Assembly (NCBI RefSeq): GCF_036588685.1
Contig: NC_086376.1
Location: 26,325,930-26,389,929, forward strand
DNA from: Mytilus trossulus
Lineage: Eukaryota > Mollusca > Bivalvia > Mytilida > Mytilidae
Direction of reading: 5' to 3'
DNA: 64,000 nucleotides
Below the pieces are notes generated by a model that was not told the DNA's origin, ran no database searches, and was given only the letters and a program-made list of their open reading frames with translations. Of the stretch, positions 12,400 through 25,425 are shown one piece after another. Both the position numbers and the translations under genes were made by a program. Position 1 is the stretch's first letter; each line of letters opens with the position of its first letter.

Positions 12400-12515
12400 G
12401 ATGGAAACAGGATTTGGTCTGTTGTTGCATGCTGAGGCCTCACAACGAACAGCAAGCTATCATGAAAGGGTAAAAAAAATGACTTGTGTAAAACAATTAA
12501 AATTCCTGACTTAGG
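12400..12515 (-). repeat. REP-A fragment interrupted by the LINE at 12519
   Basis: cgaacagcaagctatcatga, cttgtgtaaaac and attcctgacttagga match the minus-oriented REP-A copy at 48840-49005. The reverse transcriptase begins immediately after. Confidence 0.6.
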
Positions 12516-12518
12516 ACA

Positions 12519-13710
12519 ACAAGAGACAACAATATTAACATACAAACTGATGTCGTTGTGATGGACTTTGCCAAAGCTTTTGACAAAGTCCCTCACAAAA
12601 GATTACTTTACAAATTAAAATACTACGGCATAGACAATAATACCTTGAAATGGATTGGTGACTTTTTAAACAACCGTACACAAACAGTCATGCTAGATGG
12701 AGAACAATCAGAAAAAAATGGGGTAACATCTGGGGTGCCACAAGGCACTGTCCTTGGCCCAATTTTATTCCTCATTTACATAAACGATTTCCCAGAATAC
12801 TTACAACACAGCACCTTAAGATTTTTTGCCGATGACAGCATCATCTATAGAAACATCAAACACACAGATGATGCTGCCAAACTACAACAGGATTTAAATT
12901 CAGCGGCACAATGGGAAAAAGACTGGTTAATGTCATTCCATCCAGACAAATGCTCCATACTAAGAATTACACAATAAAAAGAAACCAGTCAACCATGACT
13001 ACATCCTACATGGTCACATTCTCCAAACTGAAACAGCTACAAAATATTTAGGCATAACCATCCAATCTGATCTAAAATGGAATAAACACATCAATAATGT
13101 AACAGCTAATGCAAACAGACAACTGAATTTTCTCAAAAGTAACCTTAAAGTTTCATCACAAAAAATCAAAGAAAGGGCATACATGTCTTTAGTTAGACCT
13201 AAGCTTGAGTACAGTTCTTGCGTTTGGGACCCTCACACAAAAAGTCAAATCAACCAAATTGAGATGGTCCAACGCAGAGCTGCTCGCTACACATGTAATA
13301 AATATCACAATACCAGCTCTGTCTCAAACATGCTTGATCACCTACAGTGGCCTACATTAGAACTGAGACGTATACAAACAAGACTAGTGGTATTCTATAA
13401 GATCATACACCAACACATAGCAATTTACCCTAAAGATCTAGTTAAATCAGACAGTAGATCAAGATATAAACATACAAACCACTTTAAACAAATTCAAACA
13501 AATAAAGATTCATACAAGTTTTCATTTTATCCACATACAATAGTACAATGGAACCTACTTCCTACATCAGCAATCCTTTGTACAACAGTCGACGGCTTCA
13601 AAGAGCAGATTTCTATATCTGCTCTTTCACAAATATTCTAAAAAAATGCATAACATGTACATAGTTTTAACAAGAAATATACATAGGATAACAATCCACA
13701 AAAAAAATTT
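12519..13710 (+). pseudogene. 5'-truncated non-LTR retrotransposon reverse transcriptase
   Basis: Fingers, palm and C-terminal part of a LINE ORF2. Seen: VVVMDFAKAFDKVPHKRLL, then VTSGVPQGTVLGPILFLIYI, then the catalytic FADDSIIY, WLMSFHPDKC, and after a frame change YLGITIQSDLKWNKHI, RPKLEYSSCVWDPH and QRRAARY. The stop is at 13639-13641. One break separates the two open parts: TAA at about 12975 with a frame change. The endonuclease and N terminus are absent. A 3' UTR with an A-run near 13700 follows. The copy looks fairly young but inactive. Confidence 0.9.
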
Positions 13711-13714
13711 AAAT

Positions 13715-15715
13715 CAGTTATATTTTTACTTTATTTATTTTTTCTAAGCACCAATGCAATGTAACGTAATATTACTGCAAATTTATTTCTTTTTAATTGT
13801 AAATAAGCCACGCATGCAACGGCACGTAATAGTCAGAGTTGTGACTGAGTGCGGAAATATGAAGAAGAAGGACAGGGTGCAAACAAATGCAGCGGGTTTA
13901 AACTCGTTTGAACGGCATTTGATTTTTGGTGGATAGGAGTCTCGTTCGCAATTATGGCACGTCTAGCAAGTTATGCATGTGTATGTCACGTGTCCAAAAA
14001 GAGTCTATACTGGCGACAGACAGACGTTACCTCTGTTCATTCGTTAATGAATCATTATGACTTTTCGGATTTTCAAATGCCTTTTGTTTAATTCTAATTA
14101 CGAGTATACATTGTACATAACAAAAAAAGCAATCTGATAAATACGTATTCTCCCAACTTTTTTGGGGCATCAGAATGTGAAAAATTAGAATAAGAGAGAA
14201 CACAATATAGTCATTACCATTTCCAAGATTATAAGTGTTAACTTTTTTTACTGCTATCATATTCCTCTTGTATTATCGATATACATGTATACAAAATTGT
14301 ATTATTCTAAGAATGCAAACATATATTTTGGGATTGGCATTTTCAAATAGTATGCGAGACACTTCCAGAACCTTTGTATAATCTTACACCACGTATACAA
14401 CATTACACGCAGCTTGTTTAAGTACATCCACAAAGAATGGGCTTCCTCAAGCATTGAATATTCAAGTACAGATCTAACCTGAATTGTTTCCCTAAAGCCA
14501 TTCAGGAATCACCGAACGAAAAAAGGGTGCCGAGGCTTAATTTAAGTTTGACTTTGATCATTTGAGGTAACAGCCAAGTGTTAAACAAATTTGAATATTG
14601 TATTACGGACAGTGGTTTTTAAGAAATCGGAAATGCATATGAATATGCTTGCGTGTAAGTAATATACACAATAAATAATTCGTTTTATAGATTGACACCA
14701 TTAGTATAACTGTTATCTGTTCCAGTAATAACCAGCTTCAATTATCATCGTTTTTATACTTGAGCGTCTTGTATGGTAACAATAGAAACACTCGATGAGA
14801 ATTTACTCCTATAAATAGTTTCGATTGGTCCTATATAGACTGGGGAGCTCTATAGTAAAATAATTAGATTAAGCGTTTGTTTGACATTCAACCTCAGATT
14901 CTAAGCTAGACTATTTTCAATGGTCGCATTTTATTTAAACAATAGTGAACACAACTTGCTATTGGTTTGATTTTTGAAACCAAGTGGACAGACAGTGATA
15001 GAAGTATTGCGTTCAACATTAGCACAATTCTTATGTTATACTTGACGTCCTTTTATATATATGCCATTGGTTCTATTTTGTTGGTCTTATTAACTTTGAA
15101 ATACTTTCTTTAAGAAAATTTCTATATAAGTGTGAAACATGTCTGTACTTATTCGCAAAACTGCAGGAACTTGTCTCTGAGGTATATATATATATAATAT
15201 ATATTTTCCAGACACAAGTACCATTATGTAAAACGCTACGTTTCAAAATATATTTTTTTCGTGTTAGTTGTATCAATTTGTCAACCATTATGGATAACGG
15301 TTTTGAGCATAAGAAATCTTTCCCATAATATTTACTTATTATTTTGCTGCAATATTGTTTTTGTCTTTTCTACCACTAATGCTATTTTTTATTTAACCGT
15401 AAGACATTTTAGTGTAAAAGGTTAAAGACATGCTTTGTTGTGACATGCACATGCTTTACATTTTACAGATATGAATATTATATCGGTTGGATCAGAAACA
15501 TGCATATATTGGCATTGCTATAATTGAAAATCCTAGGATCAAAGTATGATATCATAATGACGAAATAAAAGTCAGCAAATTATTTAAAATTATTTATGAA
15601 TAGGATTATAATGACTATATTTTCGTCCTTCGAATTTGATTTTGGGGCCTAACTTAACCCTGTTTCTCCTGGTCCTTTTAAATTATAATCAATCTCTCGG
15701 ACCAATGTAAATAAT
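13715..15715. other. No gene recognised
   Basis: AT-rich DNA with a TA microsatellite at about 15184-15206. Short open frames here have no splice or domain support. Confidence 0.5.
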
Positions 15716-15724
15716 AATTTGTTT

Positions 15725-16045
15725 TATGGAGAACCGTAATTGATTGGTTAGCGCATCGGACTACTTACACAAAGGTTCTTGGTTCGATCCCCCATTCCGC
15801 GGAAAAAATTTCAGGGCTGAATTTTCGGTTCTCCCTTGGCACCATTTGCGAGTATGGTCTTGCGATACGATAATAGTTCATCGGAAGGAGACGGTTATGG
15901 CTGGCTAGTGTTAAGAGAGAGACATATCTCTAGCACGTAAAACACATCCTTGTAGATTTCGAAAAAAGAGCAGGGTAATGCCGCTTCAAGGCAGGACTCG
16001 CACCCGCAAAGTGGAAAAGGATTAAGATAAGTTGCAATAACTTGT
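15725..16045 (+). mobile_element. tRNA-derived SINE, fullest copy of its family
   Basis: The tRNA-like head has A box TGGTTAGCGCATCGG and a good B box GGTTCGATCCCC. The body contains gttaagagagagacatatct, ccttgtagatttcg and gagcagggtaatgcc, shared with the inverted copy at 5690-5955. The head is too imperfect and lacks an acceptor end for a real tRNA gene. Confidence 0.85.
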
Positions 16046-16179
16046 TTCCTTAACTACTATAAATAAATATGTGTAAACTTTTCTTTCAGTGCAAAAGACA
16101 AAAGTTCTTTGCTTATAACTACCCTATTTTATGACGTCAATTTTATACATTGTATAATGGATTGAAATGTCTTCAACCA

Positions 16180-16360
16180 CGTTTCTGAAGTACACACACT
16201 CTGTTCGACTTATTGTAATGGCGATCAATGTTACATCAAACTGATTTTAAAGTCAATTGTTTGGTACATTCAGTTAATTGTTCCAACTTCCGTTTGCCGT
16301 AGATTAATTTATGCTGATTTCACTACAGATTCCAAGACTTGTCGTAAAGAATAGCTATAC
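16180..16360 (+). repeat. Diverged direct repeat, copy 1
   Basis: It shares a series of blocks with 18700-18870: ctgaagtac, ctctgtt, gcgatcaat(g/a)ttaca(t/c)c, ttttaaa, ttcagt(t)aattg, cttccg, cagatt. A strong donor-like aag|gtaagt follows at 16411. Confidence 0.55.
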
Positions 16361-16414
16361 AGACTGAGAAGCTAATAACATTTCATACATGCTATGTTGC
16401 TATGGGTTAAACAA

Positions 16415-18690
16415 GGTAAGTCAAGTATATTTTCTAAGAAATTCAAAACATAATTTTTTCATTTATCGTTACTTTCATTTTATACGATTATAATGGTTAA
16501 AACTTTCAACAAATGGGTATTCCATAAATACTTTTTGTATTTTTGTACAGGGAGGGGTCACGGGAAACAATAGTTCAATATAGTATACTTCCAAAACAGT
16601 TTTTGCCAAAAGTACTTACGTGTTCACTTAATGAAAGATGGAGATCTTCCTGAAAACAGATAAGAGTTCTGACTGCGTTTAGAAATGTCTACGGAAGTAA
16701 GAGATTCAACTAAATTAAACCCCTTCTGTAGACCAGGAAAACATGATGTATTTAGCAATAATCTTAATTACTTGTCCCATATTAGGAATCCCATCAGTGG
16801 TTGTCTCTATAATGTTTTTTGTTTTTGTTTTTTTTAGAAAATTTAGAGAGTTTGGTGCTGATGGTCTAGTCATTATTTTTTATATGTTTGACTGTTTCAC
16901 TTTTAGTAAACTGTAGACAATTTTAACAGCTTGGTGCATTGAATATACTTCTCTCTGTTGTTAAAGATAGTATTTCCCTGTAGTTGTCGTATAGTTATTT
17001 GTATTGTTGCGTTTCTGTCCATGCATTGGTATTCTGTCTCCACAACTCCATTTATTTCTATTTACTGTTAATGATATTCGTCAGTGACTGTGATCGATAT
17101 GAAATAAATAAAATGTGTACATTAAATCATTAAATTTTTAAATAAAAATTCTCCAACCTGCATTCATTGGTTGGCACAAAACATGATGAATGGTTTCTAT
17201 CCATGGAACTAAATGTTTAATTAACATATATTTGAATTAAGCCAATTAATACTTAGGCATTGGAAGTTTGTGTATATTTTTGGTTTATAAGAAATGTACA
17301 TATGGTTAAAGACATACTTTAAATTTTAGATAAACAAGGATTAAGCGTTTGTAAAGTTCTATGGATCTCGGAATTCATATCAGGCACGATCTATGTACAA
17401 TATGTTAAAGTACATATCAATATGTCTTTCGTGATAAAGAGTGCACTGTAAAATGAGGAAAGGAACAATATTAAGGTTATATGTACGTAGGAGGCTTGTT
17501 CACATACAATAAAGAGATAGAAAAAGAAAGAAAGTCAGAGAAAAAAAACACCAACCAGCACACAAATACACAAAACACGCCAATAACTTATTCACAGATT
17601 AACGTTTTGAATTCCTTTCTTATATGTAAAACTGACGCCTTAAGAAACGAATACGAATCATCAAATAGTGAAACATGCACATCATGAGATAAAGAAAAAA
17701 ACAAAAAATAATAAACAAAAAACGTTCCATAGCTTTATATAGGAAAGGGACATGTATAGGGTTTTTTCGTCCTCTATCGACATGTGCTTTGGCTGTATAG
17801 CCATTCAAGATCGTTACACACTTCCATCAAACGGGCATCATAATTACAAAAGAGCTTTTGAATATTAACGTAAATTGAAAAGAAAACAATTATTGAGTGG
17901 GATTTTTTTTTCAAATAACAACTGAAAAAGAAACGTATAATAGGTTGTAGAATTGAGACAGAACGTAAGAATCAACCATTAACGATTTAATTACTCAAGA
18001 AGCAATGCATGCAGCAGATGATGATTGCTCAATTTTTAGAAAAAGGAGAAACAGAAATTTCTGAGGAACATGCAACGTTCAAACAATCAAAACTTAAAAA
18101 GCTGCGTAAGCTCATTAGAATCATCAATATAAAAATGGATTCTCTCTGATAAAATGTAAGCCTTCAAACCTATGCATTCTTTTCTTCTCTGTTTGCTGTT
18201 ACCTCACCATGTTTCTTATAATATTATTTATATTCATGTCTATGTGTTTCTGTATACAATTGAATCAACATAGGTTCTTCAGAATAAAATATCTATATAT
18301 AAACACTTATACCTTTCGATTTCCACAAATAAGTTAAGATATGAAGCGATGGTGGACATAATTGCACTATTCGTGTAGTCTGTAATAAGGAATTCTCTTT
18401 GTAAAGGTTCTTTTCATTATTTTCTAGAAGCTGCTGTTTGAGATCTACCTCTTACTAATAATGGTTGGAATTATTAATTTCATGATCTTTGCATGGATTA
18501 AAGAAGTTATATAAGATATTTATTTGTCTACTCATTGTCATAGAAGATGATAAGTCAGTAATTTAAATTTATCGACAATTGCAATAACTCCCACGAAAAC
18601 AAAAACCTTTTAATTTAATACGGTATAATTATTATTCTCTTAAGACTATACGAGTTATATTTCCGGATTGCGTATCTAGATTTCTATAAG
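16415..18690. other. No gene recognised
   Basis: AT-rich unique-looking DNA. Small open frames (for example 17481-17687) are low-complexity and unsupported. Confidence 0.5.
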
Positions 18691-18699
18691 CGACCAAAG

Positions 18700-18870
18700 T
18701 AGAATCTGAAGTACCTCCATGGTTGATAGTATCACGCTCTGTTTGATTGTTAAATTATAAAGCGATCAATATTACACCAAAAGCTGCTTTAAAATCATCT
18801 CTTGATGCAATTCAGTAATTGCCTTTCTTCCGCTGTCGCAGATTTCACACCTGATTCAAACAAAATAATG
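18700..18870 (+). repeat. Diverged direct repeat, copy 2
   Basis: This is the partner of 16180-16360, about 2.5 kb downstream in the same orientation. Similarity fades at both ends. Confidence 0.55.
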
Positions 18871-18874
18871 ATAT

Positions 18875-20450
18875 GGTGATTGTACATAAAGATTATAATT
18901 TGCCTGTCACTTCACTGACATAACTGAGTCTGGGGGTTTATTCGTGAGTTTTTAGAAGGTAGGGAAGTAATAAATTAGAGAAAACTTTAACATAAATCTT
19001 TTTTTTTTGTGATAAATGTAACTATGCACGTATTTTATCGAAATCTAATGTTGTATATTTCCAACCTTACTTTTCAGAAAAAAAATTGTGATAGTTATAC
19101 TATAACCAGTTAGTAAATTATACAATAAACATTAAAACATGAGTCAAACTGACTAGCTCTTATGAAGTACATCATTGCCAGTTCAAAATAATTCAATAAA
19201 TAACTCTACATTAGTTCAAACATTTCACGAAAAAAAATATATACTATAAACAAAATAGAAATTCAACAAACATAAAAGAATTTTCTCTCACTCAAATGAG
19301 GGTATCGGTTTGTATAATTAAACCAATTCACATTTGTGTATATTTTGAAAATCAAAAGTGCCATATGCATAGAGTCTTTAAAATTTACGAACTTTTGTCT
19401 AATTTAATTTCTTATCAAACTGTATGTGTGTTTCAAAGTTTGTTAGTAAGAAAAGATACATTTTATCAAAACAAATCTGACTTAAATTTATGAGCTTTGA
19501 CATTTGTAACCTTAGAATTGAAAATAAATCGGGGATATCCATAGAAGATTAGGAAAGACTGTCATTTCTTTATATATTGATTCACCGTAACTAAACAGTA
19601 CACTGGTTTTAAATCAAATTTATTGAAATGTGACCATATGTTTCAATTTATATGTAAGTAAGACATTTGTTTTTCTATATCATACCATCAGTGTTAAAAG
19701 GGGTAAGTAATCTTATATTTTACAGTTTGTTTCATTTAATTGTTGAAAAAAAAAATTTAATCTATTAATTTTCATGGCAGTCAATTTGACTATGTTTTTT
19801 TTATTACACAATGAGACATTTTTAATGAAATTAGAAAGCCTCTGTTTCTTCTATCCCGCCACACTTCCTTTTCATATAACTTTTATTTTTTGTGTTAGGC
19901 ATTTCGTATCACACATTTGAAAGATATTATACAATCTGTATTTATGCTATAGGTCTTTAGAATAGAAATTTCGATAAAGTGCATGTCCAAACATTTGATT
20001 TACAGTTTTGGAAAATAAGAATGTAACATGAACCTTTTATTTTTTAAGTTTTGTTTTCAAAGAGAAATTATAGTCGTTTATAAACCTAAATTGTATAGAA
20101 ACTAAACATGTACTGTCTGCCATACACGATACTAACGAGAAACGGAAATTCTGAACTTGTAAGCAAAGACAGTTCTATGTTGGAATCTTAACCAAAAATA
20201 AAGAACTCGATTTTTTTTTTATTGTACTGGATATCAAACCTTTAATCAAAGTTTTATTGCTGAATCTTCTCGACACAATCTCTTCCCAAACTAAAATATA
20301 TCAATTGAGTGTTGTCAGCTACTGAATCCGAGCTTTAGAGTTACTTTTGAAACTACCAACTTCAAGGCGTTGCGAATAAATTTAGATGTGGAAAAAAAAG
20401 ATTAGTCAGAGTGCATATACATTCTATCTCTATTTCTTCCTGCTTTGACT
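18875..20450. other. No gene recognised
   Basis: AT-rich DNA with A- and T-runs. No coding or repeat structure was recognised. Confidence 0.5.
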
Positions 20451-20454
20451 TTTC

Positions 20455-20745
20455 TTCCGTTTGCATATACACTTTGCGCCTGTCCCAAGTCAGGAGCCTC
20501 TGGCCTTTGTTAGTCTTGTATTATTTTAATTTTAGTTTCTTGTGTACACTTTGGAAATTAGTATGGCGTTCATTATCACTGAACTAGTATATATTTGTTT
20601 AGGGGCCAGCTGAAGGACGCCTCCGGGTGCGGGAATTTCTCGTTACATTGAAGACCTGTTGGTGACCTTCTGCTGTTGTTTTTTTATTTGGTCGGGTTGT
20701 TGTCTCTTTGACACATTCCCCATTTCCATTCTCAATTTTACACTT
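20455..20745 (+). repeat. REP-B copy with its conserved 3' end
   Basis: It runs from gtcccaagtcaggagcctct through gaactagtatatatttgttt, ggggccagctgaaggacgcc and gacctgttggtgaccttctg to tttgacacattccccatttc at the 3' end. It appears little diverged. Confidence 0.85.
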
Positions 20746-20749
20746 TGTA

Positions 20750-21690
20750 TATATAAGTATTCCCCATTCTAAACTTATATGCTAATTGATAGAATAAGTC
20801 CATCTTATTTCATTAAAAGAATAGCACATATATATCTTTGTTTAGCAAGGAATAAATCATACATTCTAAAAACAAATCAAACAAATAGCTCTTTTAAAAT
20901 GACATCATCAAGATGCAGATTTTTCTTTTGGCAATATTTTTATTTACATTTCTCAACTCCTTGACAAAGCACATTTTCCCGTTTTGTTTATTTGAGGCAA
21001 ATCTATACAAGAATTTCGCAGGAAGAGTGAAAGTAATGAAAAGAAGTCAACAGTATCCATATAGCAACTATTATTCATTTTAAAGTTTGTAATGGAGTGA
21101 ACAGTATGCAGTATTTAATTTAGTATGCTGCCAAAAAAGGTCTCAAAATCCATGTTCTCGGAAATGCGCGATACATATAACTTTAATCTATCTAGACCAA
21201 GTGTTGCTTTAAAAACTTTTCCAATGCACAAGTTTGTCTGAACTCAGAGAAAAGTTTGTTGTTTGACCTGGCGGTGTGCATTGGAATAAATAAGGTCGAA
21301 AGGATTGAATGGAGCTACTCTTTGCCGGTTTTAACGAGATTGTCAAAGTTCTATAGGTTATGAAAGTTCCAGAGTTTTTACTTTAAGGGAATTCCGTTTC
21401 AAAATAAAAGTATTGTTCTCATATTTAGGGTATTGAGTTTCATATTTAATGTAATGCATGATTTTTTTTATTTGGATGTTCTTAGTGACATGTATATGTA
21501 CTATGGCCAGGTAAATATCAGGATATAGTTCCTTGATAGATTTTAGGGCCAGGTATAGGGTTATCTCGGATTGATTTAAGGGCAAGGGTCAGGTTTATGA
21601 TGTCTGATCTGCCTGAACACAAATTATGTGTATGTAAAATTCTCATTCATATCTTGTTTTAAGATTTTTCACTTTTTATAGACAAAAAAT
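20750..21690. other. No gene recognised
   Basis: AT-rich DNA. A weak internal repetition of 'agggccaggtataggg' occurs at about 21540-21595. Confidence 0.45.
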
Positions 21691-21694
21691 ACTG

Positions 21695-21905
21695 AACGAT
21701 ATAATATAAAAAAGAAGATGTGATATAATTGCTAATTGGACAACTGCCCACAAGAGATCAAAATGACACATACATTAGCAACTATGGGTCACCGTACGGC
21801 CTTCAACAATGAGCAAATCCCATACCGCATAGTCAGCATTAAAAGCCCCGAAATGACAATTTAAAACAATGCAAACGAGAAAACCAATGTATAAGTATAT
21901 TCATA
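21695..21905 (-). repeat. REP-A copy
   Basis: aagaagatgtgatataattg starts the constant 3' end on the minus strand. It continues through atcaaaatgacacatacatt, ggtcaccgtacggccttcaa, caatgagcaaatcccatacc and caaacgagaaaacc. Confidence 0.85.
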
Positions 21906-21909
21906 AAAA

Positions 21910-23060
21910 GTACTAGGATCAATAAACAAACCGAGTTTGTGAAGCAAACTATTGCAAGGATTTGAGATCTAATGTGTATTCCTTTAAAACAAAAACGAAA
22001 TGAACATCATCTATTGACAAAGAATAAGTATTTATACAGAATACTATAAAGAGAACAATCAACGTTCTGTAAAAGTCTCCTTTTCAATTTTAAACAAAGC
22101 TTCCTACAATCTTACCGTCCTAAACTGCAATATACATTTCTGTACTTTATGGAAGATTGCTGACATACAGATTATAATGCTGACGTAGCTTTTCTAATGG
22201 GAACAAACTGTGCTCCACTTCTTTCGTTTTTTATCTGTATGAGGCATTTTGACAACTAGCAGGGTTTGTAAGAACAATTATAAGCATTATCTAATCTCTG
22301 GATGCTTTCAACTATACAAATATGAGGTATTTCAATAAGTAACTAAACATTTGATGTCTTTTACTCCATTGAAATTACAATAATGGAAATGCTCCACGGT
22401 TCAGCCATGATCGGTTTAAAGCATTGCTTTACACTGAAGAGATGACTCAACTTTTGTCGAAGTGAAGTTTTTACGAAGCAACATTCCAGTAGCTACCAAT
22501 TGATTCATTTAAGGCTTTGGTAGGCTGGTATTTGTGTCCTTTGTCGGCCATTGAGAATTAATAAAAAAATGTTAAATGGTGCTAACAGCTTGTCATATTT
22601 TTTTTTAACTGTTATTCTTTGAAAGAAAACATATTATTGAGACGTACATTTGTAGGAAATCAAATAATAATCTATCAGCAATATAAACTCATAAGTAGAA
22701 AAAGAACAGGCAAACAACAGAAAGGAGACATAAAAAATAAACAAAATAGTCGACAAAACATATCACAGAAAACGAAAGATTAAGGAAATACAAAACCAGC
22801 ATACAATGGGGTAGAGTTTTCTCATGTCAACTTTACACTAAATCCGTTTGCGGTCCACTAATCGATATTTTATAGTCTGTGAAACTTCTTTTATTTACAA
22901 GTTGAAATTGGGCTATTAACTAGCTTTTAACATTTGTTGTTCCTCTATTATCAGTATTTTTTGTCTACAGTCTTTTTGTTTATAGTTGTTCTTTGTTTTA
23001 TCTTTCTGTAAGGCATATCGTTTGATTATTGTTATAAAACGGTCGGTAAACAGTAAAAAT
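21910..23060. other. No gene recognised
   Basis: AT-rich DNA with no supported coding or repeat signal. Confidence 0.5.
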
Positions 23061-23063
23061 AGA

Positions 23064-23486
23064 TAGAATGAAATTCAAAACAGTGTGGCTGTGGCCATTG
23101 ATTGACACATTAAATTCATCCAATGACTAGGACAATTTAGGTGAACGTTTGTATGTAACGACAACTGCTCACTATGCACTTTTAAAAGACTCTTAAACTA
23201 TGGGGTCACCAAAGGTTCTCAACACCTAAATAAAGTAATTCGAAAAATTAATCAGAAATAACACGATGTTTTGATATATATCAATATTATAAATCAAAAC
23301 ATAAAGATTATTCCTGATTAATTTTTCGAATTATTTTATAATTAAAGGCGTTTAGAAACCTTAAATGTCTATTGTAGGTACGTCGTGAACAGTGGTCGTT
23401 ACAGACAAACGTTCACGTAAATTGTCCCAGTCAATTGATGAATTTAATCTGTCAATCAATTGCCACAGCCACACTGGTTCATTCTA
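23064..23486. mobile_element. Fold-back (MITE-like) element, copy 1
   Basis: Long inverted arms begin tagaatgaaattcaaaacag then tgtggctgtggcca, and end in their complement (tgccacagccacactgg...attcta). The whole 423 bp folds nearly end to end, with the centre near 23280. TA lies at both outer ends and may be the target duplication. No coding capacity. A second copy is at 51413-52110. Confidence 0.85.
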
Positions 23487-23489
23487 ATG

Positions 23490-24650
23490 TTATTCTTTAT
23501 TGATATATACAATTGTGGGTCAATGTAAAAAAAAATGTCAACTTTTTTGTATGAGGCTGAGAAACTGAGGAAGGATGAGGTTCTACCGAGCCCTTCCCCA
23601 GTTTTGCGCCGAGCACATATTTTTCTGACATTTACCTTATATTGTTTTTTATACTGCAACTAAAAAAAATAATTGATAGATATTTATTTAAATGGTAACA
23701 CAAATTTCAAACTTATTTTCATCCCTTAATGAACCCCTGGCTGTGAAAAAAGTGTTCCATGATGAAATTGACATTGCACAAAATATAGCTGACAAAGCGT
23801 TACTATATTTAGGAAATTAACACAACAAGCTGCAGTATATTTTTTTTTAGTAGGTTTTTCTATATGAATGGGATTTTGAATATATAGCATATTCACCCGC
23901 TGAAAAAAGTATATTCATTGCGGAAAACGCGCGTGCTTAAATTGCGGGTTTAATTTTGATAAAAAACGTTTGATGTACAAGTGGTTTTGGTAAATATTTT
24001 CCATCAAATACATTTCTCTCGGAATATGGAATAAAACAACTACAGTCTTTTGTTTCGGTAAATATGTTGTTTTGAAAAACTACTTATTTACTTCATTAAA
24101 AGACAGTAATTGTGTATTATTGAAATCACGTAATATTTGAGCCTTTAGTTGAAAAAATTTATTAAAAGGCTAATTGCGGTATAGAATAAAGCTGTCAACC
24201 ATACTATTACAGCATTTCTTTTAAAGAGACAGAGTTAAAAAGGGCTTTTCCAACAAATCTGATACTCTAAAAACTAATCATGCGATATTTTTAAAAGCTC
24301 CTATGACGTCTTTTAAGTCATTGAATATTAATAAAATCATGTTTGGACTTTTCGGTATGTACTTATGCCTTCTTTAAGAACATTCCATATGTTCAACTGT
24401 CTGAGGTCTCTCTGGCACACAATGAATGCACGTAATAGGATTTTAATTCCAGAGACAATATTTAAAAAACAATGTTTTGAAGTCCACGGTCAGTTATGTC
24501 AAATGTCCTTGATTCTTCCGTCAATAAAATTATTTCTGTAAGGTATTAATGTTTCGCGTAATAAATGACTCAGGAATCATGGACATTTCCTTTTCGACAA
24601 TCTAGATTTTGGACATTCACGAGCTCGCGGTGGGCATGTGTTACCTTTCG
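23490..24650. other. No gene recognised
   Basis: AT-rich DNA with no supported feature. Confidence 0.5.
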
Positions 24651-24655
24651 TAATT

Positions 24656-24792
24656 TACAGATCTAACATTGTTGGGTTGATGTTTAGACGAGTTGTATAT
24701 ACATTATGTACACAGCCATGTATCACCATCATTGATGGCGATCCGATGGATACATCTGTTGTAGGGTTGTCACTGACTCAGACGTACTTATG
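24656..24792 (+). mobile_element. SINE family Y, 3' part only
   Basis: Nearly identical to 24917-25053: ttacagatctaacattgttg, gttgatgtttagacgagttg, catcattgatggcgatccga, gactcagacgtacttatg. The tRNA-like head is missing. Confidence 0.85.
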
Positions 24793-24799
24793 TATATAT

Positions 24800-25055
24800 A
24801 TATGTCGTGTGGTCTAGCAGGACGGCTGCAGTGCAGACGATTTGGTGTCACGATATCACAGTAGCATGGGTTCGAATCCCGGCGAGGGAAGAACCAAAAA
24901 TTTGCGAAAGCAAATTTACAGATCTAACATTGTTGGGTTGATGTTTAGACGAGTTGTATATACTTTATGTACACAGCCATGTATCACCATCATTGATGGC
25001 GATCCGATGGATACATCTGTTGTAGGGTTGTCACTGACTCAGACGTACTTATGAA
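24800..25055 (+). mobile_element. SINE family Y, full copy
   Basis: The head is gtcgtgtggtctagc with A box TGGTCTAGCAGGACGG and a perfect B box GGGTTCGAATCCC about 60 bases on. It is followed by gaaccaaaaatttgcgaaag and the same 3' body as 24656-24792. Confidence 0.88.
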
Positions 25056-25239
25056 TATAATTATTTTCTGTGACTGTATCTTACATTAATTTGTAGGATC
25101 CTTTACTATAGATAATTTAGCTGATCTGTAAAAATAACATCTTCATGCCTTATATATCATGTACTGTAGTACGCCGCTAGATTAAAACTGACGTGGAAAG
25201 GTAACACATGGCCAGCGAAAGCTCTTTTTTTGAGAGCCC

Positions 25240-25425
25240 AGGTGGTCGTGTGGTCTAGCGGGACGGCTGCAGTGCAGGCGATTTGGTGTCACGATATCAC
25301 AGTAGCATGGGTTCGAATCCCGGCGAGGGAAGAACCAAAAATTTGCGAAAGCAAATTTACAGATCTAACATTGTTGGGTTGATGTTTAGACGAGTTATAT
25401 ATATATATATATATATATATCTTTT
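25240..25425 (+). mobile_element. SINE family Y, 3'-truncated copy ending in (TA)n
   Basis: Its head and B box are the same as in the copy at 24800. The body breaks off at 'tttagacgagt' and runs into a (TA)n microsatellite at about 25397-25420. Confidence 0.88.

Noticed and set aside
12390..12596. 68-codon minus-strand frame
   Set aside because: Antisense shadow across a REP-A fragment and the start of the LINE reverse transcriptase.
24800..25330. tRNA genes, because of perfect A and B boxes
   Set aside because: The sequence between and after the boxes does not fold into a tRNA with an acceptor stem, and the head continues into a repeated SINE body. The same holds for 4950-5210 and 15725-16045.
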